64,000 nucleotides of DNA from Niveispirillum sp048066115 (GTDB lineage: Bacteria > Pseudomonadota > Alphaproteobacteria > Azospirillales > Azospirillaceae), in NCBI RefSeq assembly GCF_048066115.1, contig NZ_JBLTYX010000014.1:119401-183400 (forward strand). The letters run 5' to 3'. A program made the position numbers and the translations under genes. How positions within the stretch are numbered: the stretch's first letter is position 1; every line of letters begins with the position of its first letter. Under the pieces are notes generated by a model that saw only the letters and a program-made list of their open reading frames with translations, made no database searches and was not told the origin of the DNA. Of the stretch, positions 8,102 to 16,410 are shown in pieces.

Positions 8102-9727
8102 TCAGGCCGCCCGGGTGCTGTCGATAGCGGCGCCCGACCGGTAGAGGCAATAGGTGATGCTGTCGGACAGGGCATTGAAGCTGGCATCGATGACATTGGC
8201 CGACACGCCGACGGTGGCCCAGCGGTTGCCATGGCGGTCGGCGGTTTCGATCATGACGCGGGTCACGGCCTTGGTCCCATCCTGGGCATTCAGGATGCGG
8301 ACCTTGTAATCGACCAGCCGCATGCCTTCCAGCGCCGGATAGACGGGGATAAGGGCCTTGCGCAGGGCCTGGTCCAGGGCGTTGACCGGGCCGTTGCCTT
8401 CGGCCACCGTCATCACCGTTTCGGCGTTGCCGGGGCCCGGCACCTCCACCTTGGTGGTGGCCTCCGACAGGGTGACCAACTCGCCCTTGGCGTTCCAGCG
8501 GCGTTCGTCCAGGACGCGGAACGCGGCCAGACGGAAATAATCCGGCACCTCGCCCAGCGCGCGCCGCGCCAGCAGCTCGAAGCTGGCTTCCGCCCCGTCG
8601 AAGGCGAAACCTTCGAATTCCTTCTGCTTGACGATATCGACCAGCAGGCCGATGCGGTCATCCTTGGCATCCACTGTCACCCCGACCTCGCGCAGGCGGG
8701 CCAGGATGTTGGACCGGCCGGCCTGATCGGAGACCAGCACATGGCGGCGGTTGCCGACCAGCGACGGGTCGACATGCTCATAAGACGTCGGGTCCTTCTC
8801 CACGGCGGAGACATGCAGCCCGCCCTTATGGGCAAAGGCGCTTTCACCGACATAGGCCGCGTGGCGGTTGGAGGTGCGGTTCAACCGCTCATCCAGCATG
8901 CGGCTGATATGGACCAGCCGCCCCATGCCCTCCCGGCTGATGCCGACATCGAAGCCCATCTTCACCGACAGGGTCGGGATCAGCGACAGCAGGTTGGCAT
9001 TGCCGCAGCGCTCCCCCAGCCCATTCAACGTGCCCTGCACCAGCCGCACGCCGGCACGCACGGCGGCAATGGAGTTGGAGACGGCGTTTTCCGTATCGTT
9101 ATGGGTGTGAATGCCCAGATGGTCGCCGGGGATGCGCTTGGCCACCACACCGACAATGGCCTCGACCTCATGCGGCAGGGTGCCGCCATTGGTGTCGCAC
9201 AGAACCACCCACCGGGCCCCGGCCTCATACGCCGCCTGCACGCAGGAGAGCGCGTATTCGGGATTGGCCTTGTACCCATCGAAGAAATGTTCTGCATCGA
9301 ACAGCGGCTCACGCCCGCGCGCCTTGATCTCCCGGATGCTGTCGGCGATCAGCGACAGGTTTTCCTCACGCGGGATCGAAAGCGCCACATCGACATGGAA
9401 ATCCCAGGTCTTGCCCACGATGCAGACGGCCTTGGCCGGGCTGTCCAGCAGGGCCGACAGGCCCGGATCGTTCGACGCGCTGCGACCCGGCCGGCGGGTC
9501 ATGCCGAAGGCGGTGAAGATGGCCTTGGGCAGCTTCGGCGGATCGGCGAAAAACGCGTCGTCGGTGGGGTTGGCACCGGGCCAGCCACCCTCGACATAAT
9601 CAATGCCCAGCGCGTCCAGCTCCTGCGCGATGGCGATCTTGTCGGCCACGGTGAAATCAACGCCGGAGGTCTGCGCGCCATCGCGCAGCGTGGTGTCGTA
9701 AAGATAGACGCGGTTCGTTTCGTTCAT
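8102..9727 (-). CDS. cimA: (R)-citramalate synthase
   Basis: Condenses pyruvate and acetyl-CoA to citramalate, the entry to the threonine-independent isoleucine pathway. The 541-residue protein has the HMGL-like TIM barrel with the N-terminal metal/substrate motif YLYDTTLRDGAQTSG, the HTHNDTENAV metal-binding histidines, and a C-terminal LeuA-type dimer/regulatory domain, where isoleucine feedback acts in this family. The start at 9727 (MNETNRVYLYD) fits family alignments; 20 extra residues upstream lack support. The length and the QTSGVDF segment fit the CimA type rather than 2-isopropylmalate or homocitrate synthase. Confidence 0.92.
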   Translation of the reverse strand: MNETNRVYLYDTTLRDGAQTSGVDFTVADKIAIAQELDALGIDYVEGGWPGANPTDDAFFADPPKLPKAIFTAFGMTRRPGRSASNDPGLSALLDSPAKAVCIVGKTWDFHVDVALSIPREENLSLIADSIREIKARGREPLFDAEHFFDGYKANPEYALSCVQAAYEAGARWVVLCDTNGGTLPHEVEAIVGVVAKRIPGDHLGIHTHNDTENAVSNSIAAVRAGVRLVQGTLNGLGERCGNANLLSLIPTLSVKMGFDVGISREGMGRLVHISRMLDERLNRTSNRHAAYVGESAFAHKGGLHVSAVEKDPTSYEHVDPSLVGNRRHVLVSDQAGRSNILARLREVGVTVDAKDDRIGLLVDIVKQKEFEGFAFDGAEASFELLARRALGEVPDYFRLAAFRVLDERRWNAKGELVTLSEATTKVEVPGPGNAETVMTVAEGNGPVNALDQALRKALIPVYPALEGMRLVDYKVRILNAQDGTKAVTRVMIETADRHGNRWATVGVSANVIDASFNALSDSITYCLYRSGAAIDSTRAA

Positions 9728-9899
9728 AATCCAGGGCCGGATAGCAATGTCGTTGCCGAATGTGGCGCATCGGGGCCGGCGGATCAATGGTCATGCGCGC
9801 ATGGGGCAACTGCCCCTTGGTCGCATACCATTGGTCACAGGCCATTTTTACCCTAAATAGGCATGCGAGAGCCCCCTACCCCCGAAGCTTTCAGGTTTG

Positions 9900-10586
9900 A
9901 TGATGATCGAGTGGCGGATCAGCGACCGGAATGTCGAGTACCCCGACGCGCTTGCCTTCATGGAGGCTCGCGTGGCCGACATCCGGGCCGGCACGGCACC
10001 GGAGACGGTATGGCTGCTGGAGCATCCCCCGCTCTACACGGCAGGAACCTCGGCCCGAGAGACGGACCTGCTGGTGCCGATGCGGTTCCCGGTGTTCCAG
10101 GCGGGGCGCGGCGGGCAATATACTTATCATGGGCCGGGGCAGCGCATCGGCTATACGATGCTGGACGTGCAGGCGCGCGGCGGCGATCTACATGATTTCG
10201 TCTGGCGGCTGGAGGAATGGCTGATCCGCACCCTGGCGCAGTTCGCGGTGAAGGGCGAACGCAGGTGCGGCCGCGTCGGTGTCTGGGTGGACATGTCGCC
10301 CTACGGGCAGCCGGGCGTGGAGAACAAGATCGCCGCCATCGGCGTGCGGGTGCGGCGTGGGGTGAGCTTCCATGGCGTGTCGCTGAACGTGGAACCTGAT
10401 CTGACGCATTTCGGTGGTATCGTGCCCTGCGGCATCCGCGAGCATGGGGTGACGTCGCTGGCCGACCTGGGCCATATCGTCTCTATGCCGGAGGTGGACA
10501 TGGCCATGCAGGCGGCGTTCGATGACGTGTTCGGCGATGACGCCGTGCCGCGCACGCCGGGCGTCTGCGCCGTGGCGGAGGGCTGA
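9900..10586 (+). CDS. lipB: octanoyl-[ACP]:protein N-octanoyltransferase
   Basis: Transfers octanoate from acyl carrier protein to lipoyl domains, the first committed step of lipoate attachment. Family motifs are all present: RGGQYTYHGPGQ, the Lys of ENKIAAIGV, SFHGVSLNV, and the catalytic Cys in GGIVPCGI. Length (228) is normal. Candidate starts are a TTG at 9897 and ATGs at 9900 and 9903; I use 9900. It is divergent from cimA across about 170 bases. lipA is not seen in this window. Confidence 0.95.
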   Translation: MMIEWRISDRNVEYPDALAFMEARVADIRAGTAPETVWLLEHPPLYTAGTSARETDLLVPMRFPVFQAGRGGQYTYHGPGQRIGYTMLDVQARGGDLHDFVWRLEEWLIRTLAQFAVKGERRCGRVGVWVDMSPYGQPGVENKIAAIGVRVRRGVSFHGVSLNVEPDLTHFGGIVPCGIREHGVTSLADLGHIVSMPEVDMAMQAAFDDVFGDDAVPRTPGVCAVAEG

Positions 10587-10589
10587 GTC

Positions 10590-10799
10590 ATGGACAAGCG
10601 GCGCAGCATCACCGCCCTGGTGCTCTATTTCTTCGGCGGTGCCGCCATGCTCGTGTCGGCCTTCATGCTGGTGGCGCCGACACCGGAAAGCTATGGCCCG
10701 GCGCTGATCGGGCTGCTGCTGGGTGTGCTGCTGCTGGGCGTGGGCCGGGCCTGCCAGCATTTGTCGCGGATCAGGGACCTGATGGAAGGCCGGGGATAA
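10590..10799 (+). CDS. small two-segment membrane protein
   Basis: A 69-residue protein with two hydrophobic helices: ALVLYFFGGAAMLVSAFMLV and ALIGLLLGVLLLGVGRA, short polar ends and a basic start. The ATG is 4 bases after the lipB stop, so it is probably cotranslated with lipB. No family recognised and no catalytic residues seen. It ends exactly where nsrR ends on the other strand. Confidence 0.65.
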   Translation: MDKRRSITALVLYFFGGAAMLVSAFMLVAPTPESYGPALIGLLLGVLLLGVGRACQHLSRIRDLMEGRG

Positions 10800-11246
10800 T
10801 CAGGGCACCAGAGCCTCCTCCAGCCCCAGCACCCGCATCATCCCCGCCGGCCGCACCAGCAGGTCCGCCAGGGTCACCTCGTCCAGCACCGCCAGAAAGG
10901 CCAACAGCGCCTTGCCCAGCACCTTCTGCAGGCGGCAATCGCTGGTGATGGGACAGGTATTGCCCGTCTCGAAACATTCCACCAGGGACATGTCGGCCTC
11001 CAGCTGCCGGACCAGCGCGCCCAGGTTGATCTCCGCCGGCTCCCGCCCCAGCGCCAGGCCGCCATTGCGGCCGCGCAGGGTGCGGATATGGCCTAGCCGG
11101 CCCAGCTCGTTGACGATCTTGGTCAGGTGGTTTTCCGAGATGCCGTACCGCGCCGCGATCTCCGGCACCGTGGCCAGCCCCTCGCGCTTCATGCCCAGAT
11201 AGAGCAGCACGCGCAGGCCGTAGTCGGTATAGCGGGTCAACCGCAT
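10800..11246 (-). CDS. nsrR: Rrf2-family nitric-oxide-sensing repressor
   Basis: Iron-sulfur repressor that senses nitric oxide and controls NO-detoxification genes such as hmp. The 148-residue protein begins MRLTRYTDYGLR with an N-terminal winged helix (ISENHLTKIVNELGRLG). It has Cys91, Cys98 and Cys104, the cluster-ligand set of NsrR/IscR-like proteins, plus Asp8, which is the fourth ligand in Streptomyces NsrR. Start at 11246 is set by the family N-terminus; the open frame upstream crosses the promoter. Divergence from hmp and a matching operator between them make NsrR the best name over IscR or RirA. Confidence 0.92.
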   Translation of the reverse strand: MRLTRYTDYGLRVLLYLGMKREGLATVPEIAARYGISENHLTKIVNELGRLGHIRTLRGRNGGLALGREPAEINLGALVRQLEADMSLVECFETGNTCPITSDCRLQKVLGKALLAFLAVLDEVTLADLLVRPAGMMRVLGLEEALVP

Positions 11247-11345
11247 CGTCTCTTCCTTCGCAAGATCAATCCCTTCCCATGCCATCCCGGCCCCTGGCGA
11301 GCAAGCGATGCAGGGTGCGGGCAGGCATGAAGGCGCCTGAAACAA

Positions 11346-11368
11346 AAGATACATTCAAGATATTGCTT
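11346..11368. promoter_or_regulatory. possible second NsrR site (weak)
   Basis: AAGATACATTC at 11346-11356 is a near-perfect NsrR half-site; the opposite half with a 1-base spacer (AGATATTGCTT) matches poorly, 6 of 11 in mirror. It lies 100 bases upstream of the nsrR start, so it might serve autoregulation. Confidence 0.4.
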
Positions 11369-11386
11369 TTCATTCGGTTGCGCAAT

Positions 11387-11409
11387 AAGGTGTATTTTAA
11401 ATGCTTCTT
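11387..11409. promoter_or_regulatory. NsrR operator in the nsrR-hmp intergenic region
   Basis: Two 11-base halves, AAGGTGTATTT and AAATGCTTCTT, are separated by one base and mirror each other at 8 of 11 positions. This is the 11-1-11 arrangement established for NsrR sites, whose half consensus is close to AAGATGCATTT. It lies 38-60 bases before the hmp start, where a bound repressor would block the promoter. Confidence 0.8.
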
Positions 11410-11446
11410 TAAGTTCCCCATCCATCGAGAGAGCGAGCAAGGTCCG

Positions 11447-12664
11447 ATGCTGTCCCCCCAAACCATCGCCACCGTGAAGGCCACCGCCCCCGTCATGCAG
11501 GAGCATGGCGAGACCATCACAAAACACATGTATGCCAAGCTGCTGCGCGACCCGGCCATCCGGTCGATCTTCGACCCGACCCACCAGCGCAACGGCACGC
11601 AGGCCAAGGCCCTGGCGGGGGCGGTTGCCGCCTATGCCGCCAATATCGACAATCTGGCGGTGCTGGGCCCGGCAGTGGAACGTATCGCCGAGCGGCACGT
11701 GTCGTTGCAGGTGCAGCCCTATCATTACGATATCGTCGGAACCAACCTGCTGGGCTCCGTCGCCGATGTACTGGGCAATGCCGCCACCCCGGCCATCATC
11801 CATGCCTGGACGGAGGCCTGGATGGAGCTGCGCGATATTTTCGTGGGCGTGGAACAGGCCAAGTACAAGGACAATCAGGGCGCGCCCGGCGGCTGGTACG
11901 GCTGGCGCCGGTTCAAGGTGGCCCGCGCCGAGAATGAGAGCAGCGTCATCCGCAGCCTGTATCTGGAGCCCGAGGATGGCGGCGCCATCCTGTCCTTCCG
12001 GGCGGGCCAGTATCTGACCCTGCGCCTGCCCGTCCCCGGCCACGGGCCGCTGCTGCGCCATTACAGCCTGTCGGGTGCGCCCAACGGCACCTCCTACCGC
12101 ATCTCCGTGAAGCGGGAGGCGGCACCGCTGGCCGGTTTGCCGGACGGGCTGGGGTCCACCTTCCTGCACCGGCACCTGTCGGTGGGCGATGTGGTGGATG
12201 TCGCACCACCGGCCGGCAGTTTCACCGCACCCGACGGCAACGCCCCGCTGTTCCTGCTGGCCGGTGGTGTGGGCATCACCCCGATGATCTCCGTCGCGGA
12301 GACGGAACTGGCCGCCGGGTCCACCCGCCCGCTGCATCTGTTCCATGCCGTCCGCGACCGGTCGCACCACGCCTTTGGCCCCGCCCTGCGTACCCTGGCC
12401 GCCCGCCATGCCAACCTGTCCGTCAGCATCTTTTATGAGCAGGCGGATGCAAGCGATCAGGTGGGTGTGCACCATGACCAAGTCGGCCGCATCGATCCGG
12501 CTTCCCTGGTCACCCTGCCCCACGCTGCCGGCGCGCATTACATGGTCTGTGGTCCCACGGGCTTCATGGCCAGCATGATCAAGGGCTTGCGTACCGCCGG
12601 GGTACCCGCCGACCGGATTCGCTATGAATTCTTCGGTTCCCATGAAGAGGAACTGCTTGACTGA
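11447..12664 (+). CDS. hmp: flavohemoprotein, nitric oxide dioxygenase
   Basis: Converts NO and O2 to nitrate using NAD(P)H. The 405-residue protein has the three expected parts: a globin domain (MLSPQTIATVKATAPVMQEHG at the start and the haem-ligand region ERHVSLQVQPYHYDIVG), a FAD domain with RHYSLSGAP, and an NAD-binding domain with LLAGGVGITPMIS and YMVCGPTGFM. The ATG at 11447 matches the standard Hmp N-terminus; the upstream open frame covers the operator. It is divergent from nsrR and followed by a strong terminator. Confidence 0.97.
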   Translation: MLSPQTIATVKATAPVMQEHGETITKHMYAKLLRDPAIRSIFDPTHQRNGTQAKALAGAVAAYAANIDNLAVLGPAVERIAERHVSLQVQPYHYDIVGTNLLGSVADVLGNAATPAIIHAWTEAWMELRDIFVGVEQAKYKDNQGAPGGWYGWRRFKVARAENESSVIRSLYLEPEDGGAILSFRAGQYLTLRLPVPGHGPLLRHYSLSGAPNGTSYRISVKREAAPLAGLPDGLGSTFLHRHLSVGDVVDVAPPAGSFTAPDGNAPLFLLAGGVGITPMISVAETELAAGSTRPLHLFHAVRDRSHHAFGPALRTLAARHANLSVSIFYEQADASDQVGVHHDQVGRIDPASLVTLPHAAGAHYMVCGPTGFMASMIKGLRTAGVPADRIRYEFFGSHEEELLD

Positions 12665-12722
12665 GGCGATTTCGTCGCAAATTCACGCGTGCTTAAATTT
12701 AGAAACCCGCAGTTTTCCTTTG

Positions 12723-12756
12723 CCCACGGTATCGGCAGATGCCGTGGGTCTTTTTT
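12723..12756 (+). terminator. Rho-independent terminator of hmp
   Basis: CCCACGGTATC and GATGCCGTGGG pair over 11 positions with one G-T wobble and a GGCA-type loop, followed by TCTTTTTT. This is a classical intrinsic terminator 59 bases after the hmp stop. Confidence 0.9.
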
Positions 12757-12880
12757 ATTCACGCGCCTGCATTTGAGGCATATTGCCGACGTTAACGGGT
12801 TATGACAGCGTCAGGATAGGGTCAAAGCGCAACGACAAAGCTGCGCCCCGATAAGAAGAACGCGTGGGAGGAGTTACCTG

Positions 12881-15301
12881 ATGTTCAGCAATACCAACGG
12901 GCGCAATTTGCCCGGCCGCCACCCCTTTGTCTTGTCCCTGCTGATGTGCGGGGCCGCCGCGGTGGCCCTGCCCGCCCTGGCGCAGCAGCCTGCATCCCCC
13001 GGCATGCTGGAGGAGATCATCGTCACCGCCCGCAAGCGTGACGAAACGCTGAAGGACGTCCCCTTCTCCATCAACGCCATGAGTGCCGACAGCATGCGCG
13101 CGGCCGGGGCGGAGAATATCGAGGACGTGTCGCGCAACATCGTCGGCCTGTCGATCCAGAATCTGGGTCCCGGCCAGAGCCAGGTGGCCATCCGCGGCAT
13201 CTCCGCCGGCCAGATCGTCCGCGATCAGCCGGGCGTGAAGGAACAGGTCGGCGTCTATCTGGACGAGTCGGTGATCTCCCTGTCGCTGTTCACCCCCGAC
13301 CTGGACCTGTACGACCTGAACCGCGTGGAAGTGCTGCGCGGGCCGCAGGGTACGCTGTACGGTTCCGGCTCGCTGTCGGGCACCATCCGCTACATCACCA
13401 ACAAACCGGACCAGAATACCCAGGAGGGCACCACCGAACTGTCGATCGAGCAGATCGATGGCGGCAGCACAGGCTATAGCGCCAAGGCCATGGTCAATGT
13501 ACCCCTGACCGATACGCTGGCCCTGCGCGCCGTCGGCTATGGCACCCGCTATGCCGGCTTCATCGACGCGGTGCAGCCCAATGGCAGCATCAAGAAGGAC
13601 GTCAATGACGGGTTCCGCACCGGCCTGCGCCTGTCGCTGGGCTGGCAGCCGACGGAGAATGTCACCATCACCCCGCGCCTGATCTATCAGGAGATCGAGG
13701 CCGACGGCTTCAACCGCGAGGATGATTTCAACATCATCGCCAACGAGCTGGTGACCACGGGCAACCGCCTGTTCCAGTTCGACAAGCGCCAGCAATTCAC
13801 CCAGCTGGAGGAGCAGTTCAAGGACAAGTTCATGCTGGCCGACCTCACGATCGAGGCCGACCTGGGCGCTGTCACTGCCACCTCCGTCACGTCGGTCACC
13901 GACCGCGACCTGCTGGTCTATCGCGACGCCACGCAGCTGACGGGCTCCATCACCGGTCAGCCGGGCGTGCTGTCGCCCACCGGCCTGTCGCGGCAGGTCT
14001 ATACGCTGGACGCGCCGCTGTCGGACACCACCGCCGTGAAGGTGTTCACGCAGGAAGCCCGTCTGGCATCGAACGATGACGGGCCGTTCCAGTGGGTGGC
14101 CGGCGCCTTCTACTCGAAGATCGACCGCAAATATGCCCAGACCCTGAATGTCGACGGGTTTGAGAGCATCACCGGCATCGACAGCAACGGCCCGACCGCC
14201 CAGAATGGGTTGGATGAGCTGTACTGGTCGCGCATTCCCTATGATTTCAAGCAGGTAGCCCTGTTCGGCGAAGGTTCCTACGACCTGACCGAACAGCTGT
14301 CGGCCACGCTGGGCCTGCGCTATTTCGACTTCAAGGAAAAGCGCACGCTGAATTTCGACGGCATCTTCGCCGACCGCGCCCAGGGCGTGAAGGGCGAGAC
14401 CAGCAGCAATGGCTTCTCCCCCCGCGCCATCCTGTCCTATGACGCCACGGAAGACGTGACGATCAATGCGCAGGTATCGAAGGGCTTCCGTCTGGGCGGC
14501 ATCAATGATCCGTTGAACCTGCCGCTCTGCTCCGCCGCCGACCGCACCACCTTCGGCGGGCGCAACGATTTCGGCAATGAACAGGTCTGGAACTATGAGA
14601 TGGGGGCGAAGATCAGCTTCGCCGATGGTCGTGGCGCCTTCAACATCGCCGGCTATTACACCGACATCTCCAACCTCCAGGTCACGCTGGATGCCGGCAC
14701 CTGTTCCTCGCGCATCGTGTTCAACGCCGATGCTCGCACGCGGGGTACGGAGGCGGAGTTCAGCTATCAGCTGAGCGACGCGGTGAATCTGTCTCTGTCC
14801 GGCTCGTTCAATGACAGCGAGTTCACCGAGACCGTGACCTCGCAGGGCGCCACGGGTGGTGCCGTGGTGGTGGGCGGCATCAAGAAGGGCAATCGCCTGC
14901 CCACCGTGCCGCGCTTCCAGTTCAGCGCCCAGACCAAGTGGGAAGATGATATCAGCGCCGATCTGCGTGGCTTTGCCGTCGCCACCTATCAGTTCGTGGG
15001 ATCGCGCTATACCCAGGCGGTGGACCAGGACCCGGCGTCGGTGGGCACCTTCACCCGCATCCCGATCGGGTCGCAGCCGGGGACCACGTACAGCTTCGAC
15101 CCCAGGCTGCCCTCCTACAGCACCGTCAACCTGCGGGCCGGTGTGAAGAAGGACGAATGGGAGATCGCCACCTACGTCAACAACCTGTTCGACGAGAATG
15201 CCAAGCTGTCGCTGGACCGCGAACGCGGCTTCCGCGCCCGCGTGGCCTATCAGGTGGCCAAGCCCCGCACCTTCGGTGCCCAGGTCAGCACGCGGTTTTA
15301 A
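12881..15301 (+). CDS. TonB-dependent outer-membrane receptor
   Basis: An 806-residue outer-membrane receptor that would import a siderophore, vitamin or glycan with energy from TonB. A signal peptide ends near PALAQQ; the TonB box EEIIVTARKRDE follows. The plug domain contains VAIRGISAG and NRVEVLRGPQGTLYGSGSLSGTIRYIT, and the long beta-barrel ends in the aromatic FGAQVSTRF. GGGAGGAG sits 9 bases before the ATG. It resembles the large alphaproteobacterial group of unknown-ligand receptors (the RGPQGTLYG plug type). No TonB, ABC or sigma/anti-sigma partner is adjacent, so no ligand is offered. Confidence 0.93.
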   Translation: MFSNTNGRNLPGRHPFVLSLLMCGAAAVALPALAQQPASPGMLEEIIVTARKRDETLKDVPFSINAMSADSMRAAGAENIEDVSRNIVGLSIQNLGPGQSQVAIRGISAGQIVRDQPGVKEQVGVYLDESVISLSLFTPDLDLYDLNRVEVLRGPQGTLYGSGSLSGTIRYITNKPDQNTQEGTTELSIEQIDGGSTGYSAKAMVNVPLTDTLALRAVGYGTRYAGFIDAVQPNGSIKKDVNDGFRTGLRLSLGWQPTENVTITPRLIYQEIEADGFNREDDFNIIANELVTTGNRLFQFDKRQQFTQLEEQFKDKFMLADLTIEADLGAVTATSVTSVTDRDLLVYRDATQLTGSITGQPGVLSPTGLSRQVYTLDAPLSDTTAVKVFTQEARLASNDDGPFQWVAGAFYSKIDRKYAQTLNVDGFESITGIDSNGPTAQNGLDELYWSRIPYDFKQVALFGEGSYDLTEQLSATLGLRYFDFKEKRTLNFDGIFADRAQGVKGETSSNGFSPRAILSYDATEDVTINAQVSKGFRLGGINDPLNLPLCSAADRTTFGGRNDFGNEQVWNYEMGAKISFADGRGAFNIAGYYTDISNLQVTLDAGTCSSRIVFNADARTRGTEAEFSYQLSDAVNLSLSGSFNDSEFTETVTSQGATGGAVVVGGIKKGNRLPTVPRFQFSAQTKWEDDISADLRGFAVATYQFVGSRYTQAVDQDPASVGTFTRIPIGSQPGTTYSFDPRLPSYSTVNLRAGVKKDEWEIATYVNNLFDENAKLSLDRERGFRARVAYQVAKPRTFGAQVSTRF

Positions 15302-15318
15302 GGACTGAAGCCGGCTTC

Positions 15319-15402
15319 GTAGCTCAGATTAGGCGTAGCCGTAACCCGCGGGAACACAGGGAAACCATGGCCCGCGGATTACGCTACGCTAATCTGTGCT
15401 AC
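15319..15402. repeat. 84-base imperfect inverted repeat
   Basis: The arms 15319-15352 (starting GTAGCTCAGATTAGGCGTAG) and 15371-15402 (ending GCTAATCTGTGCTAC) pair almost completely, with two mismatches and two single-base bulges, around an 18-base loop. The GTAGC/GATTA/GCGTAGC/CGCGG wording resembles intergenic palindromes I have seen in other proteobacteria. It sits 17 bases after the receptor stop. Confidence 0.75.
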
Positions 15403-15412
15403 ACATGAAGAA

Positions 15413-15444
15413 AACCCCCGGCGGAAGTGATTCCGCCGGGGGTT
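15413..15444. terminator. strong hairpin terminator after TonB receptor
   Basis: A perfect 14-bp stem, AACCCCCGGCGGAA with TTCCGCCGGGGGTT, around a GTGA loop. The stem has an A-run on its left and a short T-run on its right, so it may act in both directions. Confidence 0.8.
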
Positions 15445-15519
15445 GGTCATTGGACCCAGGTTGAACGCGGGGCACTCAGAACAGGGAGATGAAGTCAGTC
15501 AGAATGGGAGACGCACGGG

Positions 15520-15750
15520 TCAGTGCTGCGTTTCCCCTTCCTTCCGCCGGGCCTCGGACTTCTGCTTGTCCGTGGGGGCGGTCAGGATGCCGGGATCCTT
15601 GCGTGTCGGCGACTTCGCCGCCACACGCTGTTCGGATGCGACCGGGTCGCTGGCGGGGAAGCTGTCTTCCAGGTCCCGGTCCAGCTCATGTTCGGTCGGC
15701 TGGGGCGGACTGGCCTTGGATGCGGGTGGTTGCTTGCTCTGCTGTGGCAT
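15520..15750 (-). CDS. small hydrophilic protein of unknown function
   Basis: A 76-residue, highly polar, Pro/Gln/Lys-rich protein with no hydrophobic core, so it is likely disordered. Its only distinctive segment is HELDRDLEDSFPASDPVA, which I recall as a recurring motif in small alphaproteobacterial proteins of unknown function. The ATG at 15750 is preceded by AGGAGGAAACG, a strong ribosome site, which fixes the start; the frame upstream of it is not coding. It lies 62 bases downstream of the PRC-barrel gene on the same strand and may share its transcript. Confidence 0.7.
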   Translation of the reverse strand: MPQQSKQPPASKASPPQPTEHELDRDLEDSFPASDPVASEQRVAAKSPTRKDPGILTAPTDKQKSEARRKEGETQH

Positions 15751-15812
15751 CGTTTCCTCCTGGTGGCCGAAGCCACCTTGCCTATCGTTTCGGATACGGG
15801 CGGAGATGAACG

Positions 15813-16187
15813 TCACATCCAGTAAGGCGGGACGTTGTAGTAGGTCGATACCGGCTCGCGCCACCGGCGGTCATCCGCACCCAGTTCCTGTTCGGAATAT
15901 GAGGGCGCATTTTCCAGACGGGACTTGTCCAGCGGCACGACATAGCCTTCCTTGGCCGTGTCATATTTCAGCACCGACCAGGGCAGCGGGTGATAACGCT
16001 CGCCGATCCCCAGGAAGCCGCCAAAGGCCATGATGGCATAGGCGACGTTGCCGGTACGCTTGTTCAGCATCACGTCCTCGACGTGACCGATCTTCTCGCC
16101 AGCGGTGCTGTAGACATCGGTGCCGTTCACCTTGTCGGCGCTGATGCAGGTCGTGGTCTCGTTGAGGGCAACATTGCTGGTGGCCAT
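15813..16187 (-). CDS. PRC-barrel domain protein
   Basis: A 124-residue cytoplasmic protein whose first 80 residues form a PRC-barrel: ISADKVNGTDVYSTAGEKIGHVEDVMLNK then AYAIMAFGGFLGIGERYHPLPW. The rest is a short polar tail. PRC-barrels occur in RimM and photosynthetic reaction centre H subunits; free-standing ones are often stress-linked, with no defined reaction. The start is preceded by GGAAG about 5 bases upstream. Paired with the small hydrophilic gene downstream, it looks like a stress-type module (inference). Confidence 0.85.
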   Translation of the reverse strand: MATSNVALNETTTCISADKVNGTDVYSTAGEKIGHVEDVMLNKRTGNVAYAIMAFGGFLGIGERYHPLPWSVLKYDTAKEGYVVPLDKSRLENAPSYSEQELGADDRRWREPVSTYYNVPPYWM

Positions 16188-16306
16188 GATGGGCTTCCTT
16201 CCTGTCGTGGAGGTTACGTGTAGATAACCCCCGGGACAGGAAACAGTTCCATCAAGGTCACAGAAAAGGCGCGGTTCAGACGTGAAAAAGCGGGGAATTT
16301 TTTGCT

Positions 16307-16378
16307 CCCTCAGGCGCCGGGCGCCACCATCCGGCGGCTGGGCTTACGCGGCATGTACCGCGCGGGGCGGCCGCCGCC
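16307..16378 (+). repeat. dispersed intergenic repeat, copy A
   Basis: Starts CCCTCAGGCGCCGGGCGCC, continues CCGGCGGCTGGGCTTACG, then an inner hairpin CGCGG/CCGCG (16347-16362) with a 6-base loop. Same family as copies at 26392, 38774, 53481 and 58303. It lies between the potI-like gene and the PRC-barrel gene and is followed immediately by a second hairpin. Confidence 0.8.
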
Positions 16379-16408
16379 AGAGTGTTTCCGGCTAACCGGA
16401 AACACTCT
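16379..16408. terminator. perfect 13-bp hairpin at end of the putrescine operon
   Basis: AGAGTGTTTCCGG and CCGGAAACACTCT pair exactly around a CTAA loop, 3 bases beyond the potI-like stop codon. No T-run on the minus strand, so it may be an mRNA-end stabiliser or a REP-type element joined to copy A rather than a simple terminator. A similar second hairpin follows copy D at 53549. Confidence 0.65.
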
Positions 16409-16410
16409 AT

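Noticed and set aside
8078..9856. 592-residue open frame on the + strand
   Set aside because: Lies entirely opposite cimA, which has clear family motifs; the frame is a by-product of high GC and has no recognisable domain.
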